Numbered from the stretch's first letter, positions 1 through 9,214 are shown. The stretch is 64,000 nt of DNA from Herbinix sp. (GCA_029240245.1 JARBTJ010000015.1:1-64000), one strand, 5' to 3'. Made by a program: numbers and translations. Notes: generated by a model from the sequence alone, not told the origin.

Positions 1-1
1 T

Positions 2-115
2 TCCTATGAAAATGGGCACACTTATCCGTACGGGAGTTCAACTAAAAATCCTAGAAGAAAAACTGAATGGGGCTTTGCCAATAAGTACTTGACACAAACT
101 AACAAATCACTGTAA
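2..115 (+). CDS. 3' end of an unidentified gene (partial)
   Basis: An open frame enters from the left edge and stops at TAA (113-115), leaving 37 residues of a C-terminus. The visible tail is polar and basic (NPRRKTEWGFANKYLTQ). I do not recognise a family. Support is only the open frame and its position before an intergenic region that ends in an intrinsic terminator. It could be a chance open frame. Confidence 0.35.
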   Translation, partial: SYENGHTYPYGSSTKNPRRKTEWGFANKYLTQTNKSL

Positions 116-116
116 T

Positions 117-144
117 TTACATATGCTCTATAAAATGGTATAAT
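117..144 (+). promoter_or_regulatory. putative promoter for ptsI
   Basis: A consensus -10 TATAAT lies at 139-144 with a weak -35 (TTACAT, 117-122) 16 bp upstream. A better TTGACA at 89-94 is too far away to pair with it. If real, the ptsI transcript carries a leader of about 200 nt containing the hairpin at 245-291. Confidence 0.35.
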
Positions 145-244
145 AATCAAGTAAATGATAAGAATACTTAAATGGATAAAGCAGATTTATCCACAGGATA
201 TTTCGAGATCAGAGATTGAAATTTCAATGATTAGACTGTCAATT

Positions 245-291
245 AGGTGTAACGAACTGCTGCTGAAAAGAGCAGTTTGTAACACCTTTTT
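245..291 (+). terminator. intrinsic terminator or attenuator in the ptsI leader
   Basis: AGGTGT and ACTGCT on the left pair with AGCAGT and ACACCT on the right around a short purine-rich loop, followed directly by TTTTT (287-291). It lies 68 bp upstream of the ptsI start. It could end transcription from the upstream gene or act as an attenuator of the putative ptsI promoter. Confidence 0.6.
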
Positions 292-358
292 CATAAGAAG
301 AATTCAGGCAACTTAGAAGGAGTGTGTCTGTTGCTTTAATAGGGAAAGGAGACCAACT

Positions 359-2002
359 ATGGAAATCTTTACGGGTATCGGAGGGAGCGGAGGATTTTCT
401 TATGGTAAGCTCTGCCTTCTGCGGAGAAAAACAGAATTGGTAAATAATCCGCGAAAGATTGAACCGGATATGGAAATACTTAGGTTTGAGGAAGCCAAAG
501 CAAGGACGGATCATCATTTAAAGCAGCTCTATGATAAAGCTATACAAGAAGTTGGGGAAGCAGGCGCAAAAATTTTTGAGGTACACAGGATGATGCTTCA
601 AGATGCCCAGTTTTCAGAGGCAGTGAAGGAATTGATAAGGTTCGAGGGGTTAAGTTCGGAAGCGGCCGTGGATCAGACGTCTCAAAAGCTATGTGGTATT
701 TTTACGGTCATGGATAATGAATATATGAAGGATCGGGTTTTGGATATCCTTGATATCACAAAAAAATTATTGTTATTTCTGCAGGGGGAGGAACAATCCC
801 TTATGAAGGTTTCACAACCTTGTATCCTACTTGCAGAGGATTTGGTGCCGAGCGAAACCATATCACTGGAACGGGATATGATCTTAGGATTTATAACACA
901 AAAGGGATCTGTGTGTTCCCACACCGCGATTATTGCACGTACGCTAGGATTACCGGCAATTGTAGGTGCGGCGATAGATTTACTTCCCGAATATGAGGGA
1001 AAGGAAGTTTTCCTCGATGGGTTTGACGGAAAAATATATCTTGAACCGGATGAGAGTACCTTTGCATATTTGATGGATTTAAGGCAAAAGGATAAGGAAA
1101 GAATGGAACTGCTTCGACAGTTTCGGGGAATGGAAAGCATTACTTTAGATGGTAGGAAAATATCCATCTACGCTAATATGGGAAGTCCGGAGGATATGAT
1201 GCAGGTGATCGCTCATGATGCGGAAGGAATCGGACTGTTCCGCAGTGAATTCCTATATCTTAAAGACCGCTATCCAACGGAACAGGAGCAGTTCGAGGCC
1301 TATAAGGCTGTTGCAGAGGGTATGTCGGGAAAGAAGGTGGTCATCCGGACACTCGATATCGGAGAGGATAAACAGGCAGATTATTTTAATCTTCCAAAAG
1401 AAGATAATCCGGCACTTGGGTACCGGGCAATCCGGATTTGCCTGGATCGTATCGAATTATTCAAAACACAGCTACGGGCTATTTACCGTGCGGCAGCTTA
1501 CGGCAGAATCGCTATCATGTTTCCGATGATCATCTCAATGGAGGAAATACTTCGTATTAAGGAAATTATCAAACAGGTCAAAGAGGAATTAACCAACGAA
1601 GGGATGAAGTATAGGGAAGCAGATCTGGGAATTATGATTGAGACTCCGGCAGCAGTTTTCATCAGTGACCTACTAGCGAAGGAGGTTGATTTTTTTAGTA
1701 TCGGAACCAACGACCTGACCCAGTATACGCTTGCTATAGACCGGCAGAATCAGAAACTTATGCAAAGGTATGATGCTCATCATCCGGCGATTCTGCGTAT
1801 GATAAAAATGGTAGCAGAAAATGCACATACGAATGGTATCTGGGTAGGAATCTGCGGTGAACTGGCGGCGGATTTGTCATTGACAGAAACATTTTTGGAG
1901 ATGGGAATCGACGAATTATCAGTAAACCCCGGAAAAGTACTGGAGCTTCGGAAGAAGGTTAGGGAGATAAACATAGAATTAACGAAAAGTTACTTGAAAT
2001 GA
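359..2002 (+). CDS. ptsI: PTS enzyme I (phosphoenolpyruvate-protein phosphotransferase)
   Basis: Transfers phosphate from PEP to HPr, the first cytosolic step of the sugar phosphotransferase system. The 547 residues match the usual enzyme I length (about 570). An N-terminal HPr-binding/phosphohistidine part carries the phosphorylated His188 in CSHTAIIAR. The PEP-binding barrel includes RTLDIGEDKQ, the IMIETPAA strand, the FSIGTNDLTQYTLAIDR signature and catalytic Cys499 in GICGELAAD. Oddities: the glycine-rich GG(R/K)xSH lead-in to the active His reads KGSVCSH, and the usual GGDK reads GEDK. The start is fixed by GGGAAAGGAG just upstream. It stands alone, with mgsA 98 bp downstream and no HPr gene beside it. 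A regulatory (PtsP-like) paralogue is possible, but there is no GAF domain. Confidence 0.9.
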   Translation: MEIFTGIGGSGGFSYGKLCLLRRKTELVNNPRKIEPDMEILRFEEAKARTDHHLKQLYDKAIQEVGEAGAKIFEVHRMMLQDAQFSEAVKELIRFEGLSSEAAVDQTSQKLCGIFTVMDNEYMKDRVLDILDITKKLLLFLQGEEQSLMKVSQPCILLAEDLVPSETISLERDMILGFITQKGSVCSHTAIIARTLGLPAIVGAAIDLLPEYEGKEVFLDGFDGKIYLEPDESTFAYLMDLRQKDKERMELLRQFRGMESITLDGRKISIYANMGSPEDMMQVIAHDAEGIGLFRSEFLYLKDRYPTEQEQFEAYKAVAEGMSGKKVVIRTLDIGEDKQADYFNLPKEDNPALGYRAIRICLDRIELFKTQLRAIYRAAAYGRIAIMFPMIISMEEILRIKEIIKQVKEELTNEGMKYREADLGIMIETPAAVFISDLLAKEVDFFSIGTNDLTQYTLAIDRQNQKLMQRYDAHHPAILRMIKMVAENAHTNGIWVGICGELAADLSLTETFLEMGIDELSVNPGKVLELRKKVREINIELTKSYLK

Positions 2003-2099
2003 TGATGTAAATCCGATATGATATGTTATATAATATTTTACCATTTTATCATAAAAGTGTATTGCATAAACCAGACTATTACAGAGGAGAGCGAGTATA

Positions 2100-2579
2100 A
2101 TGATTAAAGACGAATATATCAGCTTCACGATTGAAAAACAAAAGCATATCGCATTAATTGCCCATGATAGTAAAAAACAGGAAATAGTGGAATGGGTGGA
2201 GGCTAATAAAAATATATTAAAGAACCATTTTCTATGCGGAACCGGTACCACCGCACGAATGATTGCAGACCGCACGGAGCTTCCTGTTAAGGCATATAAC
2301 AGCGGACCGCTCGGTGGGGACCAGCAGATTGGTTCCAGAATTGTAGAGGGAAATATCGATTTTGTGGTGTTCTTCTGGGATCCGTTGGAGTCACAGCCTC
2401 ATGACCCGGATGTAAAAGCGTTACTTCGTATTGCTGCGGTTTATGATATTCCAGTAGCCAATAACAAAGCCTCCGCAGATTTCATGATTACCTCAAGATA
2501 CATGAACGAAGAATATGAAAGAAAGGTTATTAATTATAATAGGATCATACAGCAAAGAATTAAGGACTTAAGTAAATAA
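2100..2579 (+). CDS. mgsA: methylglyoxal synthase
   Basis: Converts dihydroxyacetone phosphate to methylglyoxal and phosphate, a bypass of lower glycolysis under phosphate limitation or sugar excess. The 159 residues match the family length. Visible motifs are IALIAHDSKK at the N-terminus, the phosphate-binding CGTGTTARMI (46-55), the catalytic Asp74 in GPLGGDQQIG and the FFWDPLESQPHDPDVKAL segment. The RBS is AGAGGAGAG. A terminator follows directly. Placement after enzyme I suits a link between sugar uptake flux and the methylglyoxal shunt, but the 98-bp gap leaves co-transcription unproven. Confidence 0.95.
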   Translation: MIKDEYISFTIEKQKHIALIAHDSKKQEIVEWVEANKNILKNHFLCGTGTTARMIADRTELPVKAYNSGPLGGDQQIGSRIVEGNIDFVVFFWDPLESQPHDPDVKALLRIAAVYDIPVANNKASADFMITSRYMNEEYERKVINYNRIIQQRIKDLSK

Positions 2580-2624
2580 TAGAGACGTACGTCAATAATT
2601 TATTGTAATAGTATAAATAAAATT

Positions 2625-2668
2625 AAGCTGCCTTTGTTGGTTATTCAACGAAAGGCAGCTTAGTTTTT
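2625..2668 (+). terminator. intrinsic terminator after mgsA
   Basis: A 15-16 bp stem (AAGCTGCCTTTGTTG pairing with CAACGAAAGGCAGCTT) with a short loop, followed by AGTTTTT. Confidence 0.85.
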
Positions 2669-2807
2669 CTCATCTATTCTGACAATATTAAATTCAAGTT
2701 AATATTTTCGGATGACCACTGGACAGTCATCTATTCTCAATTATTTGCCCGTGAAGTTACTCTTGCGTTGTCAGACAATTAACATCCCTAACTGCATCAT
2801 TCGTAGC

Positions 2808-3683
2808 CTATATTTTTAGGCTATCAATAAAATATCTTGCACCATCGGAAAGCGGGATATCATTATTATAAGCGGCTACCAACATACGGGTCGGAATTTC
2901 CTGCGTGGTATTGATTACAGCCAGATTACCCAATTCTTTAATACTAAAGTCCGGTATAAAGGCAATACCAAGTCCAATTCTGGCCAAATCAATCAGCAGG
3001 TCATTGCTGCTTAGCTCGATGGCAGGAACTAAGTCAAGGGAGTGTTCCAGAAATAAATTGTGAAGGAACATACTGGTGGTAGAACGTTTCTCAAGCATCA
3101 GAATCGGATGTCTCTGCAGCTCCTGCAGGGTAATCGCATGGTCATTCAAAGGGAAGGCATCCTTGTTGGCAATAAAGATATCACGGAACTCCTTGACCGG
3201 AATAATCTGCATCATATTATTAAGGGCGGAGTTCGGTGAGTTGGTTATGATGACATCCACCTCATTTCGCTCTAAAAGCTTTGCACACTGGAGGGAAGTA
3301 CCGTTTGTTACTTTGATATGAATATTTGGATACTGTTTATGGAAATTATTTAAGTAGGGCACCAGATAATAACGGCAAATCGTATCGCTGGCACCGATTC
3401 TTAACTGTACACCGCTTTTCGGATCGGCACAAAGCTGGTTTTCCCCCCGGCTGATTAAGTTAATAGCAGGCTCGATATGCTTTAATAATAATTCGCCCTC
3501 TTTCGTTAAAGCCACCCGTTTGGTACTGCGGATAAATAAGGGCTGGTTTAAGCGCTTTTCCAAGGTCTTTATGGATTGACTGACCGCCGACTGCGAAATG
3601 AATAACATATCGGCAGCCTCTGAAAAGCTTAAACTTTTTGCTACTTGATAAAAGACTTTATATAATTCGTAATTAATATCCAT
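2808..3683 (-). CDS. LysR-family transcriptional regulator
   Basis: A 291-residue DNA-binding regulator. The N-terminal winged helix (residues 1-60) reads YELYKVFYQVAKSLSFSEAA, then a recognition helix SQSAVSQSIKTLEKRL, typical of LTTRs. The remainder is a periplasmic-binding-like effector domain (LRIGASDTICRYYLVPYL, then DVIITNSP). The effector cannot be deduced. Overall form resembles CysL/CynR-type members. Transcribed divergently from purL, with a LysR box 22 bp upstream of its start, so autorepression is likely. Whether it also regulates purL is unknown. No obvious metabolic partner lies beside it. Confidence 0.9.
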   Translation of the reverse strand: MDINYELYKVFYQVAKSLSFSEAADMLFISQSAVSQSIKTLEKRLNQPLFIRSTKRVALTKEGELLLKHIEPAINLISRGENQLCADPKSGVQLRIGASDTICRYYLVPYLNNFHKQYPNIHIKVTNGTSLQCAKLLERNEVDVIITNSPNSALNNMMQIIPVKEFRDIFIANKDAFPLNDHAITLQELQRHPILMLEKRSTTSMFLHNLFLEHSLDLVPAIELSSNDLLIDLARIGLGIAFIPDFSIKELGNLAVINTTQEIPTRMLVAAYNNDIPLSDGARYFIDSLKI

Positions 3684-3705
3684 GATTGCTCCTTTTAGGC
3701 ATAAC

Positions 3706-3724
3706 TTATTAGTTAGTCTAATAA
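3706..3724. promoter_or_regulatory. LysR-type operator (T-N11-A box)
   Basis: A perfect interrupted palindrome TTATTAG-TTAGT-CTAATAA lies 22 bp upstream of the LysR start, between it and purL. The T-N11-A geometry is that of LTTR recognition boxes, so this is the probable autoregulatory site. Confidence 0.6.
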
Positions 3725-3744
3725 AAAGATTTACATATATTAAT

Positions 3745-3773
3745 TATGATTATAAGATATGCTATGCTATAAT
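3745..3773 (+). promoter_or_regulatory. extended -10 promoter for purL
   Basis: TGCTATAAT (3765-3773) is a full extended -10 (TGn-TATAAT). The -35 region (3745-3750) is poor. It would give a purL leader of about 155 nt, in which I could not find a purine riboswitch core. Confidence 0.5.
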
Positions 3774-3936
3774 GCAAGTACATACTGGATCAGAAGTATT
3801 TAAATTCGATTAATAACTCTATATTTTTATATATGTTAAATAGGTTTTTCCATAGTAATAATAATCTATCAAAGCAGCATTTAATCTAGAATTTCCACAC
3901 AGTGTAAATTTCATCAGAAGGATAAGGAGTATTGAA

Positions 3937-6900
3937 ATGAGTATTGTAAAAAGAATTTATGTTGAAAAGAAAGCACCATACGCGGTCAGAGCCAAGGAAT
4001 TATTGACGGAGCTTAGAAGCTACTTAGGCATGAAGGAATTGGAAGCAGTACGGGTCTTAATTCGATATGACATAGAAAATGTAAGTGAGTATACTTATAC
4101 AAAAGCACTCGGTACCGTATTTTCCGAGCCTCCGGTGGATATTCTGTACGAGGAAACCTTTGATAATAGGAACAGTGATAAAGTGTTTTCTGTAGAATTC
4201 CTTCCGGGACAGTTTGATCAGAGAGCAGATTCTGCTAAGCAGTGTGTTAAGCTGTTGAATGAGACGGAGGAACCGGAGATTCATACAGCTACCACCTATA
4301 TTTTATCAGGTAATATCTCTGAGGAAGATTTTGCACGAATTAAGGCTTACTGCATCAATCCGGTGGATTCCAAAGAAACGGATGAAGTGAAACCGAAAAC
4401 ACTGGTGACTGTCTTTGATGAACCGGAAGAAGTTACAATCCTTGAGGGCTTTTGTGAGGAGAAGGAAGAGGAATTATATCAAACCTATTCCTCCCTTAAT
4501 CTAGCTATGACCTTCCGGGATTTTTGCCATATCCAGAATTATTATAAGAAGGAAGAGAGACGCAATCCTTCCATGACAGAAATCAGAGTACTTGATACCT
4601 ATTGGTCCGATCATTGCCGACATACTACATTCTTAACGGAATTAAATGATATAAACTTTGAAGAAGGTTATTACTCAGAACCAATCAAAGCAGCTTATCA
4701 AAGCTATGTTACGGAACGGGATAAGCTGTATAAGGGAAGAGATGACAAATACATTTCCCTGATGGACATTGCTCTGCTTGCCATGAAGAAACTCAGAGCC
4801 GACGGAAAATTAGAGGACATGGAAGTATCCGATGAAATCAATGCCTGCTCCATCGTTGTACCGGTAGAAATAGACGAAAAAACCGAGGAGTGGCTTGTAT
4901 TCTTTAAAAATGAAACCCATAATCATCCGACAGAAATAGAACCTTTTGGCGGTGCTGCCACCTGTCTGGGTGGTGCCATCCGTGACCCGCTTTCGGGCAG
5001 GGGGTACGTGTATCAAGCAATGCGTGTGACCGGTGCCGGTGATCCGACAGTAGCAATTTCGGATACCTTAAAGGGTAAATTGGCGCAGAGGAAAATCTGT
5101 ACCGGAGCAGCTGCGGGCTACAGCTCCTACGGTAATCAGATTGGTCTGGCTACCGGCCTTGTGGATGAGGTATATCACCCGAATTATGTGGCGAAACGAA
5201 TGGAAATCGGTGCAGTTATGGGTGCTGCTCCAAGAAAAAATGTTATCCGTGAGAATTCCGATCCCGGAGATATCATAATTTTAATGGGTGGAAGAACCGG
5301 CCGTGATGGCTGTGGCGGTGCAACAGGCTCCTCCAAAATCCATACAACAGAATCCATTGAGACCTGCGGTGCAGAGGTTCAGAAGGGTAATGCTCCGACG
5401 GAGCGTAAACTTCAAAGATTATTCCGCAGAGAAGAAGTAAGCAGATTAATCAAAAAATGTAATGACTTTGGAGCCGGTGGAGTGTCCGTAGCAATCGGAG
5501 AGCTCGCGGCAGGCCTTAGAATAGATTTGGATCAGGTTCCGAAAAAGTACGCAGGTCTTAATGGAACAGAGCTGGCAATTTCCGAATCCCAGGAAAGAAT
5601 GGCAATTGTTGTGGATTCCAAGGATGTTAACCGTATGCTTGCTTTTGCGGAGGAGGAGAATTTAGAGGCAGTTGTCGTTGCTCAAGTTACCGAGTCCCCA
5701 AGACTTGTAATGACTTGGAGAGGCAAAGAAATTGTTAATATTTCAAGAGCATTCCTCGATACCAACGGTGCTCATCAGGAAGCTGCGGCCGTGGTTACCA
5801 TGCCTTCCAAGGAGGATAACTATTTCGCAAAGGGTGCTTTTGCAGAAAAGCTATCAAAGACAGATGTAAAGACCAAGTGGTTATCAGTTTTATCCGATTT
5901 AAATGTATGCTCCAAGAAGGGCTTAGTTGAGATGTTCGACAGCTCCATCGGAGCTTCCACCGTAACTATGCCATATGGAGGTAAATATCAGCTTTCACCA
6001 ATCCAAACGATGACGGCGAAGCTTCCTGTGCTTTCGGGCAAATGTGATACCGTATCCATGATGAGTTATGGATTTGATCCGTACCTTTCCAGCTGGTCAC
6101 CCTACCATGGTTCTGTATATGCTGTGATTTCGTCAGTAGCGAAGATTGTGGCGGCCGGTGGTGATTATACAAAGATCCGTTTTACCTTCCAGGAGTTTTT
6201 CCGTAGACTCGGCAATGATCCGAAGCGCTGGGGTGAACCGTTGGTAGCGCTGCTTGGAGCTTATGATGCACAAGTGAAGCTTAGTCTTCCTTCCATTGGC
6301 GGCAAGGACAGTATGTCCGGTACGTTCAATGATATTGATGTTCCGCCTACCCTGGTTTCTTTTGCCGTTGATATAGCAAAAACCGGAGATGTGGTTTCTA
6401 CTGAACTGAAAACACCAGGCCATGTGCTGGTGAAATTCGATATAAATAAGGATGCTTTTGATCTACCGGATTATCAGCAGATCAGTACACTTTATTCGAT
6501 GATAAATCAATTGAATCAAGAAGGAAAAATTGCAGCTGCATTTGCGGTTGGTTTTGGCGGAATAATTGAAGCGGTCAGCAAGATGGCCTTTGGCAATAAA
6601 CTGGGTGTACAATTGAATGAAACTATATCGGAGGAAGAATTAATCCTGCCCGGATATGGTGCAATCCTTGTTGAAATGACACAGGAGGATGCGGCTTCCA
6701 TAACGGAATATGGAAAAGTTATTGGTGATATTACCGAAGAACAAGTATTCCAATATAAAAATACCGTAATTGAAATGGAGGAAGCAATCGCTTCCTGGAT
6801 GAGTAAGCTGGAAAAGGTTTACCCTACTCGCACCAATGAGAAGAATGTATCGCTTGATATAAAGTTGTTTGAAGATAAAAATATTTATATAGCTAAAAAT

Positions 6901-7707
6901 CGTGTTGCCAAGCCAAAAGTATTTATTCCTGTATTCCCTGGTACCAACTGTGAATATGATTCTTTAAAAGCATTTGAAAATGCCGGTGCAGAGGTTAAGA
7001 CAATCGTATTTAAGAATCTGACTGCAGAAAACATTCGGGAATCTGTAGAGGCTTTCACAGAGGCGATTAAGGAAGCTCAGATTCTTATGTTCCCCGGTGG
7101 TTTTTCCGCCGGTGATGAACCGGACGGTTCGGGTAAGTTCATTGCTACAGCATTCCGTAACGAGAAGATTAAGGAGGCTGTAAATCAGCTGCTGAAGGAA
7201 AGAGACGGACTTGCGCTCGGTATTTGCAATGGTTTTCAAGCATTGATTAAGCTTGGGCTTGTTCCTTATGGTGAGATTACTCCTCAGAAAGCGGATTCGC
7301 CGACCCTGATTACCAACAGCATTGGTCGCCATGTCTCTAAATCAGTTTATACGAAAATTGTATCCAATAAGTCGCCTTGGTTAAAAAAGGCCGAGCTTGG
7401 CGGAATGTATACCATCCCAACTTCCCACGGGGAAGGACGTTTTGTAGCCAGTGAAGAATGGATTAGGAAGCTGATGGAAAACGGCCAGATTGCGACTCAA
7501 TATGTTGATTTAGGTGGAAAACCTACGATGGAGGGTGATTTTAATCCGAATGGATCTTATTGTGCAATTGAAGGTATCACAAGTCCGGACGGAAGAGTAC
7601 TTGGAAAGATGACTCATTCCGAACGAAGAGGTGACCGGGTTGCAATTAATATAACCGGTAATCAGGATCAGCTTATCTTTGAGTCCGGTATAGCATACTT
7701 TAGATAA
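3937..7707 (+). CDS. purL: phosphoribosylformylglycinamidine synthase, single-chain
   Basis: ATP- and glutamine-dependent conversion of FGAR to FGAM, step 4 of purine synthesis. At 1256 residues it is the long PurL form that carries the glutaminase domain in the same chain, unlike the split PurS/Q/L of Bacillus. In order: an N-terminal PurS-like part, two AIR-synthase-like catalytic halves (FFKNETHNHPTEIEPFGGAA and CTGAAAGYSSYG in the first; LSLPSIGGKDSMSGTF in the second), and a class I glutamine amidotransferase with nucleophile Cys1097 in GICNGFQ and the His1164/Glu1166 pair in TSHGEGRF. The RBS is AAGGAG. It stands apart from other pur genes. Confidence 0.96.
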   Translation: MSIVKRIYVEKKAPYAVRAKELLTELRSYLGMKELEAVRVLIRYDIENVSEYTYTKALGTVFSEPPVDILYEETFDNRNSDKVFSVEFLPGQFDQRADSAKQCVKLLNETEEPEIHTATTYILSGNISEEDFARIKAYCINPVDSKETDEVKPKTLVTVFDEPEEVTILEGFCEEKEEELYQTYSSLNLAMTFRDFCHIQNYYKKEERRNPSMTEIRVLDTYWSDHCRHTTFLTELNDINFEEGYYSEPIKAAYQSYVTERDKLYKGRDDKYISLMDIALLAMKKLRADGKLEDMEVSDEINACSIVVPVEIDEKTEEWLVFFKNETHNHPTEIEPFGGAATCLGGAIRDPLSGRGYVYQAMRVTGAGDPTVAISDTLKGKLAQRKICTGAAAGYSSYGNQIGLATGLVDEVYHPNYVAKRMEIGAVMGAAPRKNVIRENSDPGDIIILMGGRTGRDGCGGATGSSKIHTTESIETCGAEVQKGNAPTERKLQRLFRREEVSRLIKKCNDFGAGGVSVAIGELAAGLRIDLDQVPKKYAGLNGTELAISESQERMAIVVDSKDVNRMLAFAEEENLEAVVVAQVTESPRLVMTWRGKEIVNISRAFLDTNGAHQEAAAVVTMPSKEDNYFAKGAFAEKLSKTDVKTKWLSVLSDLNVCSKKGLVEMFDSSIGASTVTMPYGGKYQLSPIQTMTAKLPVLSGKCDTVSMMSYGFDPYLSSWSPYHGSVYAVISSVAKIVAAGGDYTKIRFTFQEFFRRLGNDPKRWGEPLVALLGAYDAQVKLSLPSIGGKDSMSGTFNDIDVPPTLVSFAVDIAKTGDVVSTELKTPGHVLVKFDINKDAFDLPDYQQISTLYSMINQLNQEGKIAAAFAVGFGGIIEAVSKMAFGNKLGVQLNETISEEELILPGYGAILVEMTQEDAASITEYGKVIGDITEEQVFQYKNTVIEMEEAIASWMSKLEKVYPTRTNEKNVSLDIKLFEDKNIYIAKNRVAKPKVFIPVFPGTNCEYDSLKAFENAGAEVKTIVFKNLTAENIRESVEAFTEAIKEAQILMFPGGFSAGDEPDGSGKFIATAFRNEKIKEAVNQLLKERDGLALGICNGFQALIKLGLVPYGEITPQKADSPTLITNSIGRHVSKSVYTKIVSNKSPWLKKAELGGMYTIPTSHGEGRFVASEEWIRKLMENGQIATQYVDLGGKPTMEGDFNPNGSYCAIEGITSPDGRVLGKMTHSERRGDRVAINITGNQDQLIFESGIAYFR

Positions 7708-7723
7708 TATTTAGATAATTCGA

Positions 7724-7753
7724 TTGATTATTAACAAACTTTCGTGCTATAAT
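7724..7753 (+). promoter_or_regulatory. promoter in front of the purL-downstream repeat region
   Basis: TTGATT (7724-7729), an 18-bp spacer and an extended -10 TGCTATAAT (TATAAT at 7748-7753). It starts 17 bp after the purL stop and points into the tandem repeats, which hold no convincing ORF. Confidence 0.5.
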
Positions 7754-7790
7754 AAAGCGAAGTAAGAAAGTGCAGCATGCTTGCAGCATA

Positions 7791-8026
7791 CGAGCGAAGC
7801 TTAAGATCGCGAACGAAGTTCATGAGATAATGAAAAGTGTAGTGAGCATACGAGCGGAGCTTAAGATTTTGAGCAAAGTGCATGAGATAATGAAAACGTA
7901 TTAAACTGAGTTTAAGATCATGAATGAAGTTCATGGTATAATGAAAACGTATTAAACGGAGTTTATGATCATGAACAAAGTTCATGAGATAATGAAAAGT
8001 GTAGTGACCGGAGTATGATTCAATAG
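7791..8026. repeat. tandem repeat, four units of 51-60 bp plus a partial fifth
   Basis: Units begin near 7791, 7851, 7906 and 7957, with a partial one at 8009. The shared core runs (C)GGAG-TTTAAGAT-CATGAAC-AAAGTTCATGAGATAATGAAAA, given here in pieces. The first and fourth units end in GTGTAGTGA; the second and third end in CGTATTAAA. The internal GAAC/GTTC arms are kept or compensated between units (GAAC-GAA-GTTC, GAAC-AAA-GTTC), and each unit carries a -10-like GATAAT or TATAAT. Confidence 0.8.
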
Positions 8027-8087
8027 ATAGATCGAACAGATATAAAGTAATAAAAGATGAATATGCTAATTTTCTTATTATTGGGGG

Positions 8088-8143
8088 ATTGGGAAAAGGT
8101 GTTCTAAATAAAATTAGGGCACCTTTCTCGTTGCCCCAATTTT
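8088..8143 (+). terminator. two-tier hairpin terminator
   Basis: Outer arms ATTGGG (8088-8093) and CCCAAT (8135-8140) enclose inner arms AAAGGTG (8095-8101) and CACCTTT (8120-8126). TTTT (8140-8143) follows. Confidence 0.55.
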
Positions 8144-8287
8144 GTCTATTTGAAATTAATACTCGGGTCCATAAGCCTATCTATTGTAATGGATAGGAAT
8201 ATTAATATATTTATAAATGATTTAGGTAGGATTTGGTATCCGAACCTTTATTATTTATCATAATCATTATACCTACATAGTATGAAT

Positions 8288-9214
8288 TCAAGTAATTGCA
8301 ACCTGACAGTCCAAGGGTTCCTTATCATTCCGAAAACCCCGGAATACCGGTTGTCGTAAGGTACCCTTATCATTTGGCATATATTGTACAATACAGACAA
8401 GCTCCGGATCTAACCATACCGCGTTTTCGTTGCCGGGTGGGGTGACTTTAAACGGAGAATGGTCTATTGTTTCCTGATTCTTTAAATCTCCGTACTTTAC
8501 CCCGAATGTGACATGACCCTGATAGATCAGTTCCGATCCTTTGTATTGGCCGAGTACGACACTGGTGATTCCCTTCTCTTTTACGATATATCCGCATACA
8601 ACAAAATCCTGATCCGCCAGAAATTTAAATTTAATCCAGTCCTTTGTCCGCTTATCAAAATAATATTTACTATTGTTCCTTTTCGCTACTACACCCTCCA
8701 AGGATTGTTGCTTCGCAACGGCAAATAATTCGATGCCCTTCTCCGGAAGGTATCTGCTGACTGCAAGTTGCGGATACTCAATTACTATGTCCGAAAGGAT
8801 CGCTTTTCGGTCCAATAAGGGCAAGTTGGTTAATTGCGTATCCTTTCGGTACAGGATATCATAGGCAACAAAGCAAGCAGGAAACTGCTCCGAGGATAAT
8901 TGGATTTTAAATCGGTTCGTGGTTAATGCACGTTTTTGCAGTTCAAAAAAATCGGGGACGCCATTTTTTAAGATGACCAATTCGCCGTCTAAGATGCAGC
9001 GATCCTTAACGTGCTTATAAATATCGGTTAGTTCCGGTACCTTAGGAAGCAGCCGGTCATTTCGTTTGTTTCGAAGTTCAGTATCCTCTCCGAGATATGC
9101 AATACACCGAATACCATCCAGTTTAAGTTCATAGATCCAGTCCGGATCGTTAAATGGTTCTGTCATTTCGGAAATCAACATGGGCTTAATATTTTTTTCC
9201 TCAAATAAGTCCAT
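8288..9214 (-). CDS. ligD: ATP-dependent DNA ligase (LigD ligase domain only)
   Basis: Seals double-strand breaks in bacterial non-homologous end joining with Ku. The 308 residues contain only an adenylation domain (about 1-195) and an OB-fold (about 205-300). The AMP-accepting Lys31 sits in ELKLDGIR, and later motifs include DGELVI, EGVVAKR and the WIKFKF lysine. The primase-polymerase and 3'-phosphoesterase parts of the Pseudomonas/Mycobacterium LigD are absent, so end processing would need other proteins. Its ATG overlaps the ku stop by one base (TGATG), so the two are translationally coupled. Confidence 0.92.
   Translation of the reverse strand: MDLFEEKNIKPMLISEMTEPFNDPDWIYELKLDGIRCIAYLGEDTELRNKRNDRLLPKVPELTDIYKHVKDRCILDGELVILKNGVPDFFELQKRALTTNRFKIQLSSEQFPACFVAYDILYRKDTQLTNLPLLDRKAILSDIVIEYPQLAVSRYLPEKGIELFAVAKQQSLEGVVAKRNNSKYYFDKRTKDWIKFKFLADQDFVVCGYIVKEKGITSVVLGQYKGSELIYQGHVTFGVKYGDLKNQETIDHSPFKVTPPGNENAVWLDPELVCIVQYMPNDKGTLRQPVFRGFRNDKEPLDCQVAIT

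Larger units (their letters stand above)
7760..8143 (+). ncRNA. candidate repeat-containing non-coding RNA
   Basis: Bounded by an extended -10 promoter at 7724-7753 and a hairpin plus T-tract at 8088-8143. The interior is about four tandem units of 51-60 nt, each with a small conserved hairpin such as ATGAACAAAGTTCAT, followed by GATAATGAAAA. The only long frame here is an 84-codon antisense frame that simply mirrors the repeat, so coding is unlikely. I know no RNA family with this form. The transcript is inferred from its boundaries only, and it could instead be a non-transcribed repeat. Confidence 0.35.

Noticed and set aside
239-517. 92-codon minus-strand ORF at the ptsI start
   Set aside because: Antisense shadow of the terminator and ptsI 5' end; no ribosome site.
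3774-3936. Possible purine riboswitch in the purL leader
   Set aside because: The three-way-junction core sequences of the guanine/adenine riboswitch were not found.
7731-7985. 84-codon minus-strand ORF after purL
   Set aside because: It only mirrors the 51-60 bp tandem repeats (recurring MNFVHDLKLR-like units), has no ribosome site and runs against the promoter-terminator unit.
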